Positions 20,302 through 28,749 of a DNA stretch of 64,000 nucleotides are shown piece after piece. Each line of letters starts with the position of its first letter. Position 1 is the first letter of the stretch. The notes beneath the pieces are model-generated. The model saw only the letters and a list, made by a program, of their open reading frames with translations. It did not search any database and had not been told where the DNA came from. The DNA is taken from positions 60,646 to 124,645 of the forward strand of contig QXHL01000004.1 in NCBI GenBank assembly GCA_003584005.1, given 5' to 3'. The translations under genes and the position numbers were made by a program. The DNA is from Alicyclobacillaceae bacterium I2511. Its GTDB lineage: Bacteria > Bacillota > Bacilli > Alicyclobacillales > Alicyclobacillaceae.

Positions 20302-21036
20302 CTATTCCTCCACAGCCTCGAAATTGGCATACACGTTTTGCACGTCATCCAGTTCCTCCAGAGCATCCACCAAATTCAAGACGTCCTCTAAGTCGTCGTC
20401 TTTAAGCAGAACTGTGTTCACAGGTTCATAGGTCAATTCGGCGTCGACCAAGGAAATTCCTTGTGACTCCAAACCGTTTCGCACCCCAACATAGGACTCT
20501 GGGGCGGTAATCACCTCATACTCTTCATTGTTTTCCCGAATATCCTGTGCCCCTGCTTCTAAAGCTATCAGCATTAAATCATCTAAAACAACAGGACAGT
20601 GCTCCCTATCAACCGTGATGGATCCAACTCGATTAAACATCCAGGCGACACATCCGGATTCTCCCAGATTTCCCCCCCGTTTAGAAAAAATATGGCGAAC
20701 ATCGGCAGCCGTACGATTGCGGTTGTCTGTCACAATTTCCAGCATCATCGCCACACCATGGGGCCCATATCCTTCGTAAAGAATTTCTTCATAACGCACA
20801 CCCGGTAACGAACCGGTGGCCTTAGCAATCGTGCGAGTAATACTCTCTTGTGACAAATTACTCTGTTTTGCATGTTCCACGGCAATTTTTAGACGAAAGT
20901 TTGTATCAGGGTTGCCGCCCCCCTCTTTTGCCGCTTGATAAATATCCCGCGATAATTTGGTAAATAGCTGTCCCCGGACTGCATCTTGCTTGCCCTTTCG
21001 ACGCTGGATGTTGTGCCACTTGGAGTGTCCTGACAC
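20302..21036 (-). CDS. yebC: YebC/PmpR-family regulatory protein
   Basis: The 245-residue protein has the nearly invariant N-terminus GHSKWHNIQ and the GYGPHGVAMM and NRTAADVRHIFSKRGGNLG segments of the YebC/PmpR (TACO1) family. These proteins have been described as transcription regulators and, more recently, as aids to translation through proline stretches. The GTG at 21036 is the likely start: GGGAGAGGAG lies seven bases upstream and it restores the usual N-terminus. The next gene downstream is the secreted protein before ruvC. Confidence 0.95.
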   Translation of the reverse strand: MSGHSKWHNIQRRKGKQDAVRGQLFTKLSRDIYQAAKEGGGNPDTNFRLKIAVEHAKQSNLSQESITRTIAKATGSLPGVRYEEILYEGYGPHGVAMMLEIVTDNRNRTAADVRHIFSKRGGNLGESGCVAWMFNRVGSITVDREHCPVVLDDLMLIALEAGAQDIRENNEEYEVITAPESYVGVRNGLESQGISLVDAELTYEPVNTVLLKDDDLEDVLNLVDALEELDDVQNVYANFEAVEE

Positions 21037-21126
21037 GACGATGCTCCTCTCCCTTGACATATTTTTATAAATAACGTCATAACAACGCTATCCCATCAAA
21101 ATCCGCAGGATCTCAAGGACACAAGC

Positions 21127-21978
21127 CTATCGTCCCCAATCCCGTAAATAGCGAAAATCAATTCCCACCGTGCGGGTTGAAACTTTTGCAATAACCGGCG
21201 GTTGGCGCTTATATTGGTTCTGGGCAACCCGACGAACAATCTCTCGGACAACGGCTTCCCGTGCCCCGGCAGCAACTAACTCCGCTGGAGACTGACGGAG
21301 GTCTACCCATTGAAACAGGATTTCATCCGCCTCTTCGTATGTAAAACCCAATTCCATTTCATCCGTTTGATTCGCCCAAAGGTCTGCACTGGGAGGTTTT
21401 TCACGAATACTCATAGGAACCCTCAAGTACTCAGCCAATTGCCGTAACTGAGTTTTGTACAAATCACCAATGGGATTAACTGCGCTGGCCAAGTCCCCAA
21501 ATTGGGTTCCGTACCCTAACAATAGTTCCGTTTTGTTGCTCGTCCCCAATACCAAGGCGTGCCAATAGGCAGACAAGTCAAACAGGGTAGCCATGCGCTC
21601 GCGAGCCATCCGATTGCCCCGTCGCAAGTTGTCGCCCGAACGGCCCAATAGGACCTCCAGATGTCCAAAGTAAGCATCTACAGGTGCGGAGATGTCTACC
21701 ACAAGGGCTGCCAAACCCAGGTCCGCAACCACGGCCTGAGCATCCTGTAAACTCTGGACACTGCTAGTTTGATAGGGCATCATTACCGCCCGAACATTGT
21801 CCGCTCCGAGTGCAGCAACCGCCAAATAGGCCGCAACGGCGGAATCAATGCCGCCAGACAACCCCATGACTACCCGTTGAAAACCCGACTTCTCCGTTTC
21901 CTCGCGGATAAATGAAGTCAACACCGCTGCAGTCAATTCAACATTGATGGCCAGCTGATGCGCAATTTCAGGTTTCAT
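21127..21978 (-). CDS. nadE: NAD(+) synthase (ammonia/glutamine-dependent ligase domain)
   Basis: This ATP-pyrophosphatase converts deamido-NAD to NAD. The 283-residue protein has the P-loop SGGIDSA at residues 41-47, LGTSNKTELLLGYGTQFGD near residue 145, and KPPSADLWANQTDEMELG near residue 190. It corresponds to the synthetase half of glutamine-dependent NadE. The start overlaps the end of the adjacent carbon-nitrogen hydrolase gene by 11 bases. That hydrolase probably supplies ammonia from glutamine, so the two genes would form a split version of the usual fused enzyme (inference from order and family). Confidence 0.95.
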   Translation of the reverse strand: MKPEIAHQLAINVELTAAVLTSFIREETEKSGFQRVVMGLSGGIDSAVAAYLAVAALGADNVRAVMMPYQTSSVQSLQDAQAVVADLGLAALVVDISAPVDAYFGHLEVLLGRSGDNLRRGNRMARERMATLFDLSAYWHALVLGTSNKTELLLGYGTQFGDLASAVNPIGDLYKTQLRQLAEYLRVPMSIREKPPSADLWANQTDEMELGFTYEEADEILFQWVDLRQSPAELVAAGAREAVVREIVRRVAQNQYKRQPPVIAKVSTRTVGIDFRYLRDWGR

Positions 21979-22837
21979 TGGGAACCCCCACTCCTTTCAG
22001 CAGCCCTCCCAATTGACGCCACACCATTTCCTGTTTTTCATCCCTTAAAATTGGCGTGGCATAACGGGATCGCCGGACAATGCGCGGATCAAGGCGCCCA
22101 TAAATCATCGTCTCCGCCAGAGCTGGAGCCTCAGCATCCCAGATACCGTCCGGTGTGATTATACCGGAACCGCCAAAGAAACTGACTCCGTCTTCAAACC
22201 CCACGCGATTCACAAACACAATGTGCATCCCCAGCAAGCTGGAGTAAGTTTCCAACAGGCGACGCCAAAATTGATGTGATCCGAAGCGGTCCGCATCAGT
22301 CACACTGCGGGCCGGGCTGGCGGATATCACAATTAACAAATCCACCCCTTGCAGTGACAACAAGTAGGGGCTGGAAAGGTGCCAGGCGTCTTCACAAATC
22401 ATCATTCCCACCCGCCCAAACCTGCTGGCAAAAGCGTGAAACCCCCAACCCGGCGCAAAATAGCGGCCCTCGTCAAACAATCCGTACGTCGGCAGATAGA
22501 CTTTGCGGTGCACACCGCAGATACTCCCCTCAGACGCATAAACGGCAGTAACATAAAACAGGTGCTCGTCCGACTCCTCGACAAAGCTAAACACAACATC
22601 CAAATCTTGACTGGCAGCCACCAGTTTTGCAATCTCTTTGTGCTGTATGGACATGGCCACATCCAGTGTTAAGTCCCGCACCTGGTAGCCAGTCAACCCC
22701 AACTCGGGGAACACCACCAGTTGGGCTCCCTGTTTTTTAGCTTCCGCAATTTTCTCCAAATGCAGTTGCAAGTTGTACCCCACGTCCCCGAGGCGTGGGC
22801 GAATTTGAGCCAATGCTATTTTTGCAGATTCCGTCAA
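21968..22837 (-). CDS. Carbon-nitrogen hydrolase (nitrilase superfamily), probable glutaminase partner of NadE
   Basis: The 289-residue protein carries the nitrilase-fold catalytic triad: Glu in FPELGLTGY near residue 45, Lys in HRKVYLPTYGLFDEGRYF near residue 115, and Cys in MMICEDAWH near residue 147. The TYGLFDE segment is typical of the glutaminase domain of NAD synthetases. It overlaps nadE, which supports a role in feeding ammonia to it. TTG 22837 follows AGGAG. A free-standing amidase role cannot be excluded. Confidence 0.88.
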   Translation of the reverse strand: MTESAKIALAQIRPRLGDVGYNLQLHLEKIAEAKKQGAQLVVFPELGLTGYQVRDLTLDVAMSIQHKEIAKLVAASQDLDVVFSFVEESDEHLFYVTAVYASEGSICGVHRKVYLPTYGLFDEGRYFAPGWGFHAFASRFGRVGMMICEDAWHLSSPYLLSLQGVDLLIVISASPARSVTDADRFGSHQFWRRLLETYSSLLGMHIVFVNRVGFEDGVSFFGGSGIITPDGIWDAEAPALAETMIYGRLDPRIVRRSRYATPILRDEKQEMVWRQLGGLLKGVGVPNET

Positions 22838-22993
22838 GCGGTGTCACACTCCTGTTTAGAAGTTGTTCAAAACTCCCATGGCTTGGCGGCCACTGTCCAA
22901 GATTTCCCCGTACAAACCATCGGGCAACCCAGTACCACAGGCCGCCCGTATCCATCTTAGTATAACGCTTCAGACATGCAACGCAAGATGAGC

Positions 22994-24040
22994 TTACATT
23001 GTTGTGTTGTCCCCCATGGGAACAACACAGGCAGCGTCTTGTGTCAGCACTTGCCAACGTCCCAATTCCACCTCCCAGGCATCTTGCACGCGCTGTCTAC
23101 CCTCTATGGGGGTACCCTGTCCGAGCCACTGCACTGCGGTACGCAGGAACACATCCGGGAAATGCAAAGCCTTCCATAACATAGATATTGCTTCCCTAGA
23201 CAGCGGCAAGTTTTGGGCATAGGTCTCCACCATCTCCGGCAGGTCTCCTGAACGAATGGCAACCAAGGCCACAGTGTGGTTCATTACTTGGACCAAATCC
23301 CCAATGGGATCGTCCCAATCTGCCAAGTCAAAATCAATCCAGCCAATTTTGCGTTGAAGTTCCGCGTCCTTCTCTTCCCACAACAAGTTATGTGGAGCCA
23401 AGTCTCGGTGACAAAAAGCCATGGATCCCTGCCACTGTGCAATCCCCTGAGTGAGGTCCGAAAGCTTTTTAAATAGGGGAGAAGTGTAAGGCTGCAATTG
23501 CGGAAATATGGAACAGATAGAAGGCCATAAACGTGCACACAGATTAATTTTGAACTGAAATTTAGTCACAAATTTTCCCCGTTGCAAATTCGAGTTTGCA
23601 GATTGCAAAGATGTTTCTGGCATCGATGCAACCGTCGCCTTGTGCCATGCGGCCAGTGAAGCAACGGCCGCCAAACGCTGTTGCCGATTCGCCAAATTGA
23701 GATGCGAACCGGACAGCCATGGCAACAACTGGCCAACAGATCCATTGGGCAGCCGCATCACCAGACTACCCGTACGAGAAGTGACAGGTAAAGCCACTCG
23801 AAACCCCGCCTGCTGTAAAAACAATAAGGGTTGATAAACCAATGAAACTCGGCGCACCACACTTTGCGGTACAGGCTTCCAGATGTGATGGGGACCCTGC
23901 TGTGTGACAACGCCTATCACCGACTTCATTTTTATAAACCGCTGTACCGTAATCCCGTAAACATCCCCCAAAACATTCGCCAGTTGGGTGTCCATAAAGT
24001 TCACCGCTTGCTCCTGTGGCCGCGCAAAGGATTCTTCCAT
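22994..24040 (-). CDS. CotS-family spore coat kinase-like protein
   Basis: The 348-residue protein is a protein-kinase-fold phosphotransferase of the aminoglycoside phosphotransferase/CotS group. It has the catalytic loop HRDLAPHNLLW near residue 222 and the metal-binding IDFDLADWDDPIGDL near residue 246. An N-terminal lobe contains the Lys-bearing HHIWKP region. CotS-like proteins are spore coat components in Bacilli. It lies three bases downstream of a SafA-like LysM gene on the same strand, which supports a coat-assembly role. A hairpin (23003-23029) lies within its last codons, without a U-run. Confidence 0.8.
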   Translation of the reverse strand: MEESFARPQEQAVNFMDTQLANVLGDVYGITVQRFIKMKSVIGVVTQQGPHHIWKPVPQSVVRRVSLVYQPLLFLQQAGFRVALPVTSRTGSLVMRLPNGSVGQLLPWLSGSHLNLANRQQRLAAVASLAAWHKATVASMPETSLQSANSNLQRGKFVTKFQFKINLCARLWPSICSIFPQLQPYTSPLFKKLSDLTQGIAQWQGSMAFCHRDLAPHNLLWEEKDAELQRKIGWIDFDLADWDDPIGDLVQVMNHTVALVAIRSGDLPEMVETYAQNLPLSREAISMLWKALHFPDVFLRTAVQWLGQGTPIEGRQRVQDAWEVELGRWQVLTQDAACVVPMGDNTTM

Positions 24041-24043
24041 CGT

Positions 24044-24811
24044 TTAAGGACTTTCCGGTGCATCGGGTGACTGCGTGAAACGCTGGTCCTCTGTGAACCC
24101 AACGTATTCAGACCCAGATTCCAACCAATCAGATTCCCAGAGAGAACTCTCCCCGCCGTACTGCCACCCGATGCCCCGATAGGCCCAGGGAAGTGCCTGC
24201 CAAAGCACAGGTTGCGCAAAGAAATCCCAAGGAACCGCCAGCGGCACTGAATTACCTCGTCCAGACTTGGCACGATACGGAAAATGGGTGTGGGGTCCTT
24301 GGGGATTTCCCACTCCCCCATCCTTCTTTAGCCCCGTAAATGTATCCGGCATTCCTCCAGGGGCAGGTGGATTACCGGACATGCCAGGAACATACACCAC
24401 CTCGCCGGGAGTTAAGGGCCGACCCTGTTTACCAGGATTAAGTTGTAATAAAGTAGCGAGACTGGTTGTATAGGACTGCTCCAGGGTTTCCCAAGTCTCG
24501 CCCGGCTTCACCACATGGGGCCAGACAAAGCCAAAAAATGTAGGTGTCCCCACATTTTCAGCCCCTCCCTCTGGCGCCGTCACATCGTTTTTGTGGGATT
24601 GACCCGGGGGTGGGTTTGACATTTGCACAGCCATCCCTTGCTGTGCAGGCTTTGGCTTATCCAATTCAGGGATGACCAAAACCTCTCCTGGATGTAAAAC
24701 TTCCAAATTGTTGAGTTGAGGATTGGCCGCCAGCAAAAGCGGCAAGCGAACCCCTGTCGTTTGACTAATTCCTGACAAGGTATCCCCTTGTTGCACAATA
24801 TACTTTCTCAA
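24044..24811 (-). CDS. LysM-domain protein, SafA-like spore coat morphogenesis candidate
   Basis: The 255-residue protein begins with a LysM domain (KYIVQQGDTLSGISQ, residues about 2-46). A second LysM-like module lies near residues 105-150 (VVKPGETWETLEQSYTTSLA), followed by a Gly/Pro-rich region. SafA, the closest known type, binds cortex peptidoglycan and organises the inner spore coat. The TTG at 24811 is preferred because GGAGG lies seven bases upstream and LysM then starts at residue 2, as in SafA. Longer in-frame starts lack a ribosome site. The coat-kinase gene follows after three bases. Confidence 0.75.
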   Translation of the reverse strand: MRKYIVQQGDTLSGISQTTGVRLPLLLAANPQLNNLEVLHPGEVLVIPELDKPKPAQQGMAVQMSNPPPGQSHKNDVTAPEGGAENVGTPTFFGFVWPHVVKPGETWETLEQSYTTSLATLLQLNPGKQGRPLTPGEVVYVPGMSGNPPAPGGMPDTFTGLKKDGGVGNPQGPHTHFPYRAKSGRGNSVPLAVPWDFFAQPVLWQALPWAYRGIGWQYGGESSLWESDWLESGSEYVGFTEDQRFTQSPDAPESP

Positions 24812-24934
24812 AGCATGGACCTCCCTGTGGTGGAGCATTGTGCAAAGGTCGACGATTGCCTTTGCCACTATATGCACCCACACGCAAATGGGTCCTGTGT
24901 CCACCCACACGCCCTAGACGTGCCCCAATCTGCC

Positions 24935-26647
24935 TCATACCTGAAACTTTGCCACCAACCCTTGTAGATCTTGTGCTAATTCTGCCAAAGAACGGGCCGC
25001 ATCCGCCACCTGCTCTACCGTTGCTAAGGTTTCTTCCGTACTGGCTGCATTGTTCTCTGCCCCTGACATCACCGAGGCCATCAAAACGGCAACTCCCTCG
25101 ATTTGGCCAATGGCAGATTCAACTAGTTGCACCTGATCCCTTACCCCATAGAGAATGTCGTGCGACATGGGCACAATATTCTCTACGGCCTGGCCAATGT
25201 CCAGCAACACTGATTGAGTTTCATCCGCAGCTAAGTGGCCCTGTGCCACTGCTACCTGGCTACGGTCCATAGAAGCCGCGGCCAACCGGGTGACCTGTTC
25301 GTTATTCTTGACAATCTGCTCAATCTCCTGTGCTGCTTGGCGACTCTGTTCAGCCAGCCGTCGTACCTCTTGCGCCACCACCGCAAAACCACGCCCCGCA
25401 TCCCCTGCCCTGGCAGCCTCAATCGCGGCGTTAAGTGCCAAAAGATTGGTCTGATCTGCAATTTCTCGAATGGTTGTGGAAATAGACCCAATCTGTTGTG
25501 CAGATTGCCGCACATCTTGCAAATGGTGTTGCGTTTCCTCTGAAGCCGCCAAAAGATCATTCATCGTGTCGGTAGTGCGTGCCACCTGTCCCCTACCTTG
25601 TTGGCTGGAACCCTTTACACTGTCGACGGCGCTGACAACTTCCATCACCCGTTGCTCCACCCCCCCCCCCTGTTGTCTGACTTGCTGCAGTGCCCCATTC
25701 ATTGTGGACAGAGCGTTTAAGGAATGCTCACTAATTCCCACAAATTCCCCTGCGGTTGTGGCAATCTCATTGGCTGCACGAGCCGTTTCCTCTGTGGCCG
25801 CTGTCAATTCTTGTGCACTGGCCGTCACAGTTTGGGCTGTAACGGCTACTTTTTCCACAAACGCGGAGACTGTGGACAACACCCGGTTGGTCACCTCCGC
25901 CAGTTTTTGCACCTCATCTCGACTGTGCACCCCGTCGATACGACGACGCAAGTCGCCATCTGCTGCAGCGATGTCCCGTAACACACGAATCACCCGATTG
26001 AGGTTTTTCGGCGTACTGACTGTGGCAGGAATGCCCACCAGCAAGCCAATCACCAAAGCGGCTAAGGTCAGGGCTAAAATAAGCCAGCGCGTCCCCGCAA
26101 CGAGATTTTGCAGCTGCCCTCCAGAAAGATTTGCCTGCTGCTGGGTTTGCACCATCAAAGCCGAAACTTGCCCCTGTGCTTGGTCCATCAGGAGAGTCCC
26201 CGTTCCTCCCGCTTCATCTGCTGCTGCACGGTCCCCCTGGCCAGCTTCTCGCCACTGAATCAGCTGATTTGAGTAATTGAACCACTGTGCCAAGGGGGTT
26301 TGAATGCCCTGAACTAATCCCCGCGTATGTACTGAGTTACCGAGCAAACCCTGTAAACTTAGCAGGTCTTTCGCATAGGCGGACTTGGCAGAAGTGTACT
26401 CACTGTTCAGCAAAGTTTCGTTACCTGTGACCAAAAAGCCACGCAATCCCCCCTGCATCAGCAGCAGGTCTGTTTGCACGCGGTCCGATGCCTGTAAAAC
26501 GGCTATGTCCTGACGAGTTAAATTATTCACAGACCGTTCTATTGCATTCAAGCGAATTACATTAATGATTCCTAAAATCAACAACACTGACAGCAAAATT
26601 GCAAACGCAGCGCCCACTTTAAAACGAATGGATAAAAACTGTCTCAA
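24935..26647 (-). CDS. Methyl-accepting chemotaxis protein
   Basis: This transmembrane chemoreceptor has a first membrane helix at about residues 8-28, an extracytoplasmic helical sensor domain with [10 protein letters not shown] and [12 protein letters not shown] (four-helix-bundle/CHASE3 character), and a second helix near residue 190. A HAMP-like linker and the signalling hairpin tip [23 protein letters not shown] (cited as [18 protein letters not shown]) follow. TTG 26647 is the preferred start, with GGGAG nine bases upstream and a normal short N-terminus. TTG 26758 would add 37 low-complexity residues. An 11-G run at 25660-25670 lies in frame near residue 326. No che genes are in the window. 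Confidence 0.93.
   Translation of the reverse strand: MRQFLSIRFKVGAAFAILLSVLLILGIINVIRLNAIERSVNNLTRQDIAVLQASDRVQTDLLLMQGGLRGFLVTGNETLLNSEYTSAKSAYAKDLLSLQGLLGNSVHTRGLVQGIQTPLAQWFNYSNQLIQWREAGQGDRAAADEAGGTGTLLMDQAQGQVSALMVQTQQQANLSGGQLQNLVAGTRWLILALTLAALVIGLLVGIPATVSTPKNLNRVIRVLRDIAAADGDLRRRIDGVHSRDEVQKLAEVTNRVLSTVSAFVEKVAVTAQTVTASAQELTAATEETARAANEIATTAGEFVGISEHSLNALSTMNGALQQVRQQGGGVEQRVMEVVSAVDSVKGSSQQGRGQVARTTDTMNDLLAASEETQHHLQDVRQSAQQIGSISTTIREIADQTNLLALNAAIEAARAGDAGRGFAVVAQEVRRLAEQSRQAAQEIEQIVKNNEQVTRLAAASMDRSQVAVAQGHLAADETQSVLLDIGQAVENIVPMSHDILYGVRDQVQLVESAIGQIEGVAVLMASVMSGAENNAASTEETLATVEQVADAARSLAELAQDLQGLVAKFQV
25660..25670 (-). repeat. 11-base G homopolymer inside the chemoreceptor gene
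   Basis: Eleven consecutive C on the plus strand (G on the coding strand) code for three Gly codons plus the neighbouring codon base. A change of one base would shift the frame about halfway through the receptor, before the signalling tip. Confidence 0.95.
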
Positions 26648-26887
26648 GCGGTAAGACTCCCAGAGGTTTCCGCGACCCTGTGGTCCAGGTTGTCGTTTTT
26701 CTTGCACAGGAGACACCCGCCCTTGCTGTGACACTTGGACCACTCTTTGTTCCTGCAAACTTTGTCACCCACCCTCGTCTGTACCCATTTCTTGTCACGG
26801 AGTTCAGACGCTTCCAATGGAAGTACGTCCGAACGCGTACAATTGTCGTCTGACCTATTCGACTTTGTTTGCCAAAGTCCTTTCATT

Positions 26888-26931
26888 ACTGGCTTAAGAT
26901 CCAAGCAAAACTGGCCTAAGATCCAAGCAAA
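26888..26931. repeat. Tandem 22-bp direct repeat upstream of the chemoreceptor gene
   Basis: Units 26888-26909 and 26910-26931 differ at one position (TGGCTTAAG versus TGGCCTAAG). The array lies in the 26648-27026 spacer between the chemoreceptor start and the tyrS stop, and its edge merges with the T-run of the tyrS terminator. It may be a pair of regulator sites or simply a duplication. The rest of this spacer holds no gene I can support. Confidence 0.85.
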
Positions 26932-26956
26932 AACGCCCATCCCAAAAAGATGAGCG
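26927..26956 (-). terminator. Rho-independent terminator of tyrS
   Basis: On the minus strand CGCTCATC and GATGGGCG form an eight-pair stem with a seven-base loop, followed directly by TTTTTG. It lies about 70 bases after the tyrS stop at 27027. Confidence 0.75.
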
Positions 26957-27026
26957 GTCGCTGTTAAATAGCTCATGTGCTGTGCAAGGTGTGAGCTGTC
27001 AAGCACACAGCCAGTGCACATGTTTG

Positions 27027-28280
27027 TTACACCCCCGAGGTCCGACAGCGGCTAAAACGCCGTTTGCCCACTTGTACAACCATCCCATCAGACACGTCCA
27101 GTTCACTATTCACATCCTCCACACGTTGCCCATTGACGCGTACAGCCCCCTGTTCAACCGCTCGCCTCGCCTCCGAATTGCTCTGTGCCAAGCCCAATTC
27201 TACCAACAGACGGACAACCCAGTAACGTCCATGTGTTATGGATATCTCTGGAATGTCGGTAGGAATATCTCCCTGTTGGAACACTTCCCGCCAGTGTTGC
27301 ACCGCTGCATCAGCGGCCGCTTCTCCGAAGAAACGAACCACCAATTCACGGGCCAAACGCATTTTCGCATCCCGGGGATGGTAGCTGCCATCTGTCAATC
27401 CCCGCACAATTTCCGTCAGGTCCTCATTGGACACCTGTGAAACAAGTTCGAAATAACGGGGCATTAAGCGATCAGGAATCGACATCGTCTTGCCATACAT
27501 TTGCAATGTAGATTCATTAATGCCAATGTAATTCCCCAGACTTTTTGACATTTTGTGTACTCCGTCCAGCCCTTCCAACAGGGGCATCATCACAGCCACC
27601 TGCTCTTGCTGGCCGAATTCCTTTTGCAAAGTCCGGCCCATCAGTAAATTAAATTTTTGGTCTGTCCCCCCCAACTCAATGTCGGTGTGCAGCGCCACCG
27701 AATCATAGGCTTGCATCAGTGGGTAGAAAAACTCATGGACGTGAATGGGACGATTTTCTCGGAACCGCTTGGTAAAATCCTCTCTCTCAAGCATTCGGGC
27801 CACAGTCAAGGTGGAGGCTAAACGCACAACCTCAGCAAAACGCAAAGCTGCCAGCCAAGTAGAGTTGTAAACCAGTTCGGTCTTCGCGGGGTCTAGAACC
27901 TTAAATACCTGTTCTTTGTATGTGCGGGCGTTATCCTCAACCTGTTTTGGAGTTAATTGTTTACGAGTCTCTGATTTGTCTGTTGGGTCGCCAATTTGTC
28001 CAGTAAAATCACCAATCACCAAATGTGCGATGTGACCCATCGCTTGCAACTGTGCCACCTTGTTGAGCACCACTGTGTGCCCCAAGTGAATGTCGGGCGC
28101 AGTTGGATCCATACCCAGCTTCACCCGCAGGGGTTGCCCTGTGGCGATGCTTGCCCGCAGCTTTTGTACCAGGTCCTGCTCGGGCACAATCTCCACCACA
28201 CCTCGGCGGATTTGGGCCAACTGACGCTGCACCTCCCGTTCCTGGTTTGAAGTCAAGGATAAGTTTGCTGACTTTTGCAT
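27027..28280 (-). CDS. tyrS: Tyrosyl-tRNA synthetase
   Basis: This class I synthetase charges tRNA-Tyr. The 417-residue protein has the HIGH-type motif as HLGHTVVL near residue 51, KMSKSL near residue 233 and a C-terminal S4 RNA-binding domain (residues about 350-415) with the AVEQGAVRVNGQRV motif. ATG 28280 follows TGGAGGGG and removes 21 non-conserved upstream residues. Expression is controlled by the T-box leader that precedes it. A hairpin terminator follows the gene at 26927-26956. Confidence 0.96.
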   Translation of the reverse strand: MQKSANLSLTSNQEREVQRQLAQIRRGVVEIVPEQDLVQKLRASIATGQPLRVKLGMDPTAPDIHLGHTVVLNKVAQLQAMGHIAHLVIGDFTGQIGDPTDKSETRKQLTPKQVEDNARTYKEQVFKVLDPAKTELVYNSTWLAALRFAEVVRLASTLTVARMLEREDFTKRFRENRPIHVHEFFYPLMQAYDSVALHTDIELGGTDQKFNLLMGRTLQKEFGQQEQVAVMMPLLEGLDGVHKMSKSLGNYIGINESTLQMYGKTMSIPDRLMPRYFELVSQVSNEDLTEIVRGLTDGSYHPRDAKMRLARELVVRFFGEAAADAAVQHWREVFQQGDIPTDIPEISITHGRYWVVRLLVELGLAQSNSEARRAVEQGAVRVNGQRVEDVNSELDVSDGMVVQVGKRRFSRCRTSGV

Positions 28281-28629
28281 AAACGCCCCTCCAAAAAGTG
28301 CATTTTTTCGTGCCCGTGTGCTAAAAATGCAAAAAAGCCCCATCCCTCACGGGACGAGACTTTGCTCGCGGTACCACCCGAATTGTCTGCAAGCACCCGT
28401 TCACCAAATTCGATAAAGAACAGCCATTGTCCGACTGTTCCCCCGTGGCAAGACACTGCAGGCCGCTTTCGTGGCGATAACGGATTCCCCCGGCGACGAC
28501 TGCAGCCGCCGCACCTCCCAAGGCGTAACTTCCGGTTGTACAGGGACTGGTTCGCACCGTTCACCAGTTCTCTGCATCGCCTGCACACCGTACTGTACCT
28601 TTTTCCTCGGCCTTAAACGCTGCTTATTG
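28281..28629 (-). promoter_or_regulatory. Tyrosine T-box leader of tyrS
   Basis: The minus strand shows the conserved T-box GGGTGGTACCGCG at 28367-28379, an AGAGA-type stem I motif near 28575, and a specifier-loop context GGAAGTTACGCC that places UAC (Tyr) at 28525-28527. The terminator follows: a ten-pair stem over 28337-28360 with a run of T at 28331-28336. Uncharged tRNA-Tyr would favour the antiterminator and allow tyrS transcription. The leader length fits the predicted transcript start near 28630. Confidence 0.92.
28331..28360 (-). terminator. Conditional terminator within the tyrS T-box leader
   Basis: Ten base pairs (with G-U pairs) between GTCTCGTCCC and GGGATGGGGC enclose a GTGA loop, followed by six T. 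The left arm is also part of the competing antiterminator fold. Confidence 0.88.
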
Positions 28630-28636
28630 GTGCCTT

Positions 28637-28666
28637 AGTTTACTAAAGAACGGGTCCTCTCGTCAA
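28637..28666 (-). promoter_or_regulatory. Sigma-A promoter of tyrS
   Basis: TTGACG at 28661-28666 and TAAACT at 28637-28642 are separated by 18 bases. Transcription would begin near 28630 at the start of the T-box leader. Confidence 0.7.
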
Positions 28667-28712
28667 CCTCCCCCGCGTTGACATCGAGTGTATCAGGTCC
28701 CAACCACTGCTG

Positions 28713-28721
28713 TGGTATAAT
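28713..28721 (+). promoter_or_regulatory. Extended -10 promoter of the class A PBP gene
   Basis: TGGTATAAT (extended -10 TGn plus a consensus TATAAT at 28716-28721) lies 29 bases before the PBP start. No good -35 hexamer sits 16-18 bases upstream, which is common for extended -10 promoters. It diverges from the tyrS promoter about 75 bases away. Confidence 0.6.
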
Positions 28722-28749
28722 CCTAGCCAATGAGAGGAGTGAATCCCTT

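Noticed and set aside
23003..23029. Hairpin at the end of the CotS-like gene considered as a terminator
   Set aside because: The stem is imperfect and no U-run follows in the direction of transcription. It is noted in the gene entry only.
25470..26258. 262-codon frame on the plus strand
   Set aside because: It lies wholly antisense to the chemoreceptor gene, has Ser/Ala/Thr-rich low-complexity content and lacks a ribosome site. It is a by-product of the opposite gene's codon bias.
26644..27021. 125-codon frame on the minus strand between tyrS and the chemoreceptor
   Set aside because: It spans the tyrS terminator and the 22-bp repeats, is Cys/Lys-rich without a domain, and runs into the chemoreceptor start in another frame.
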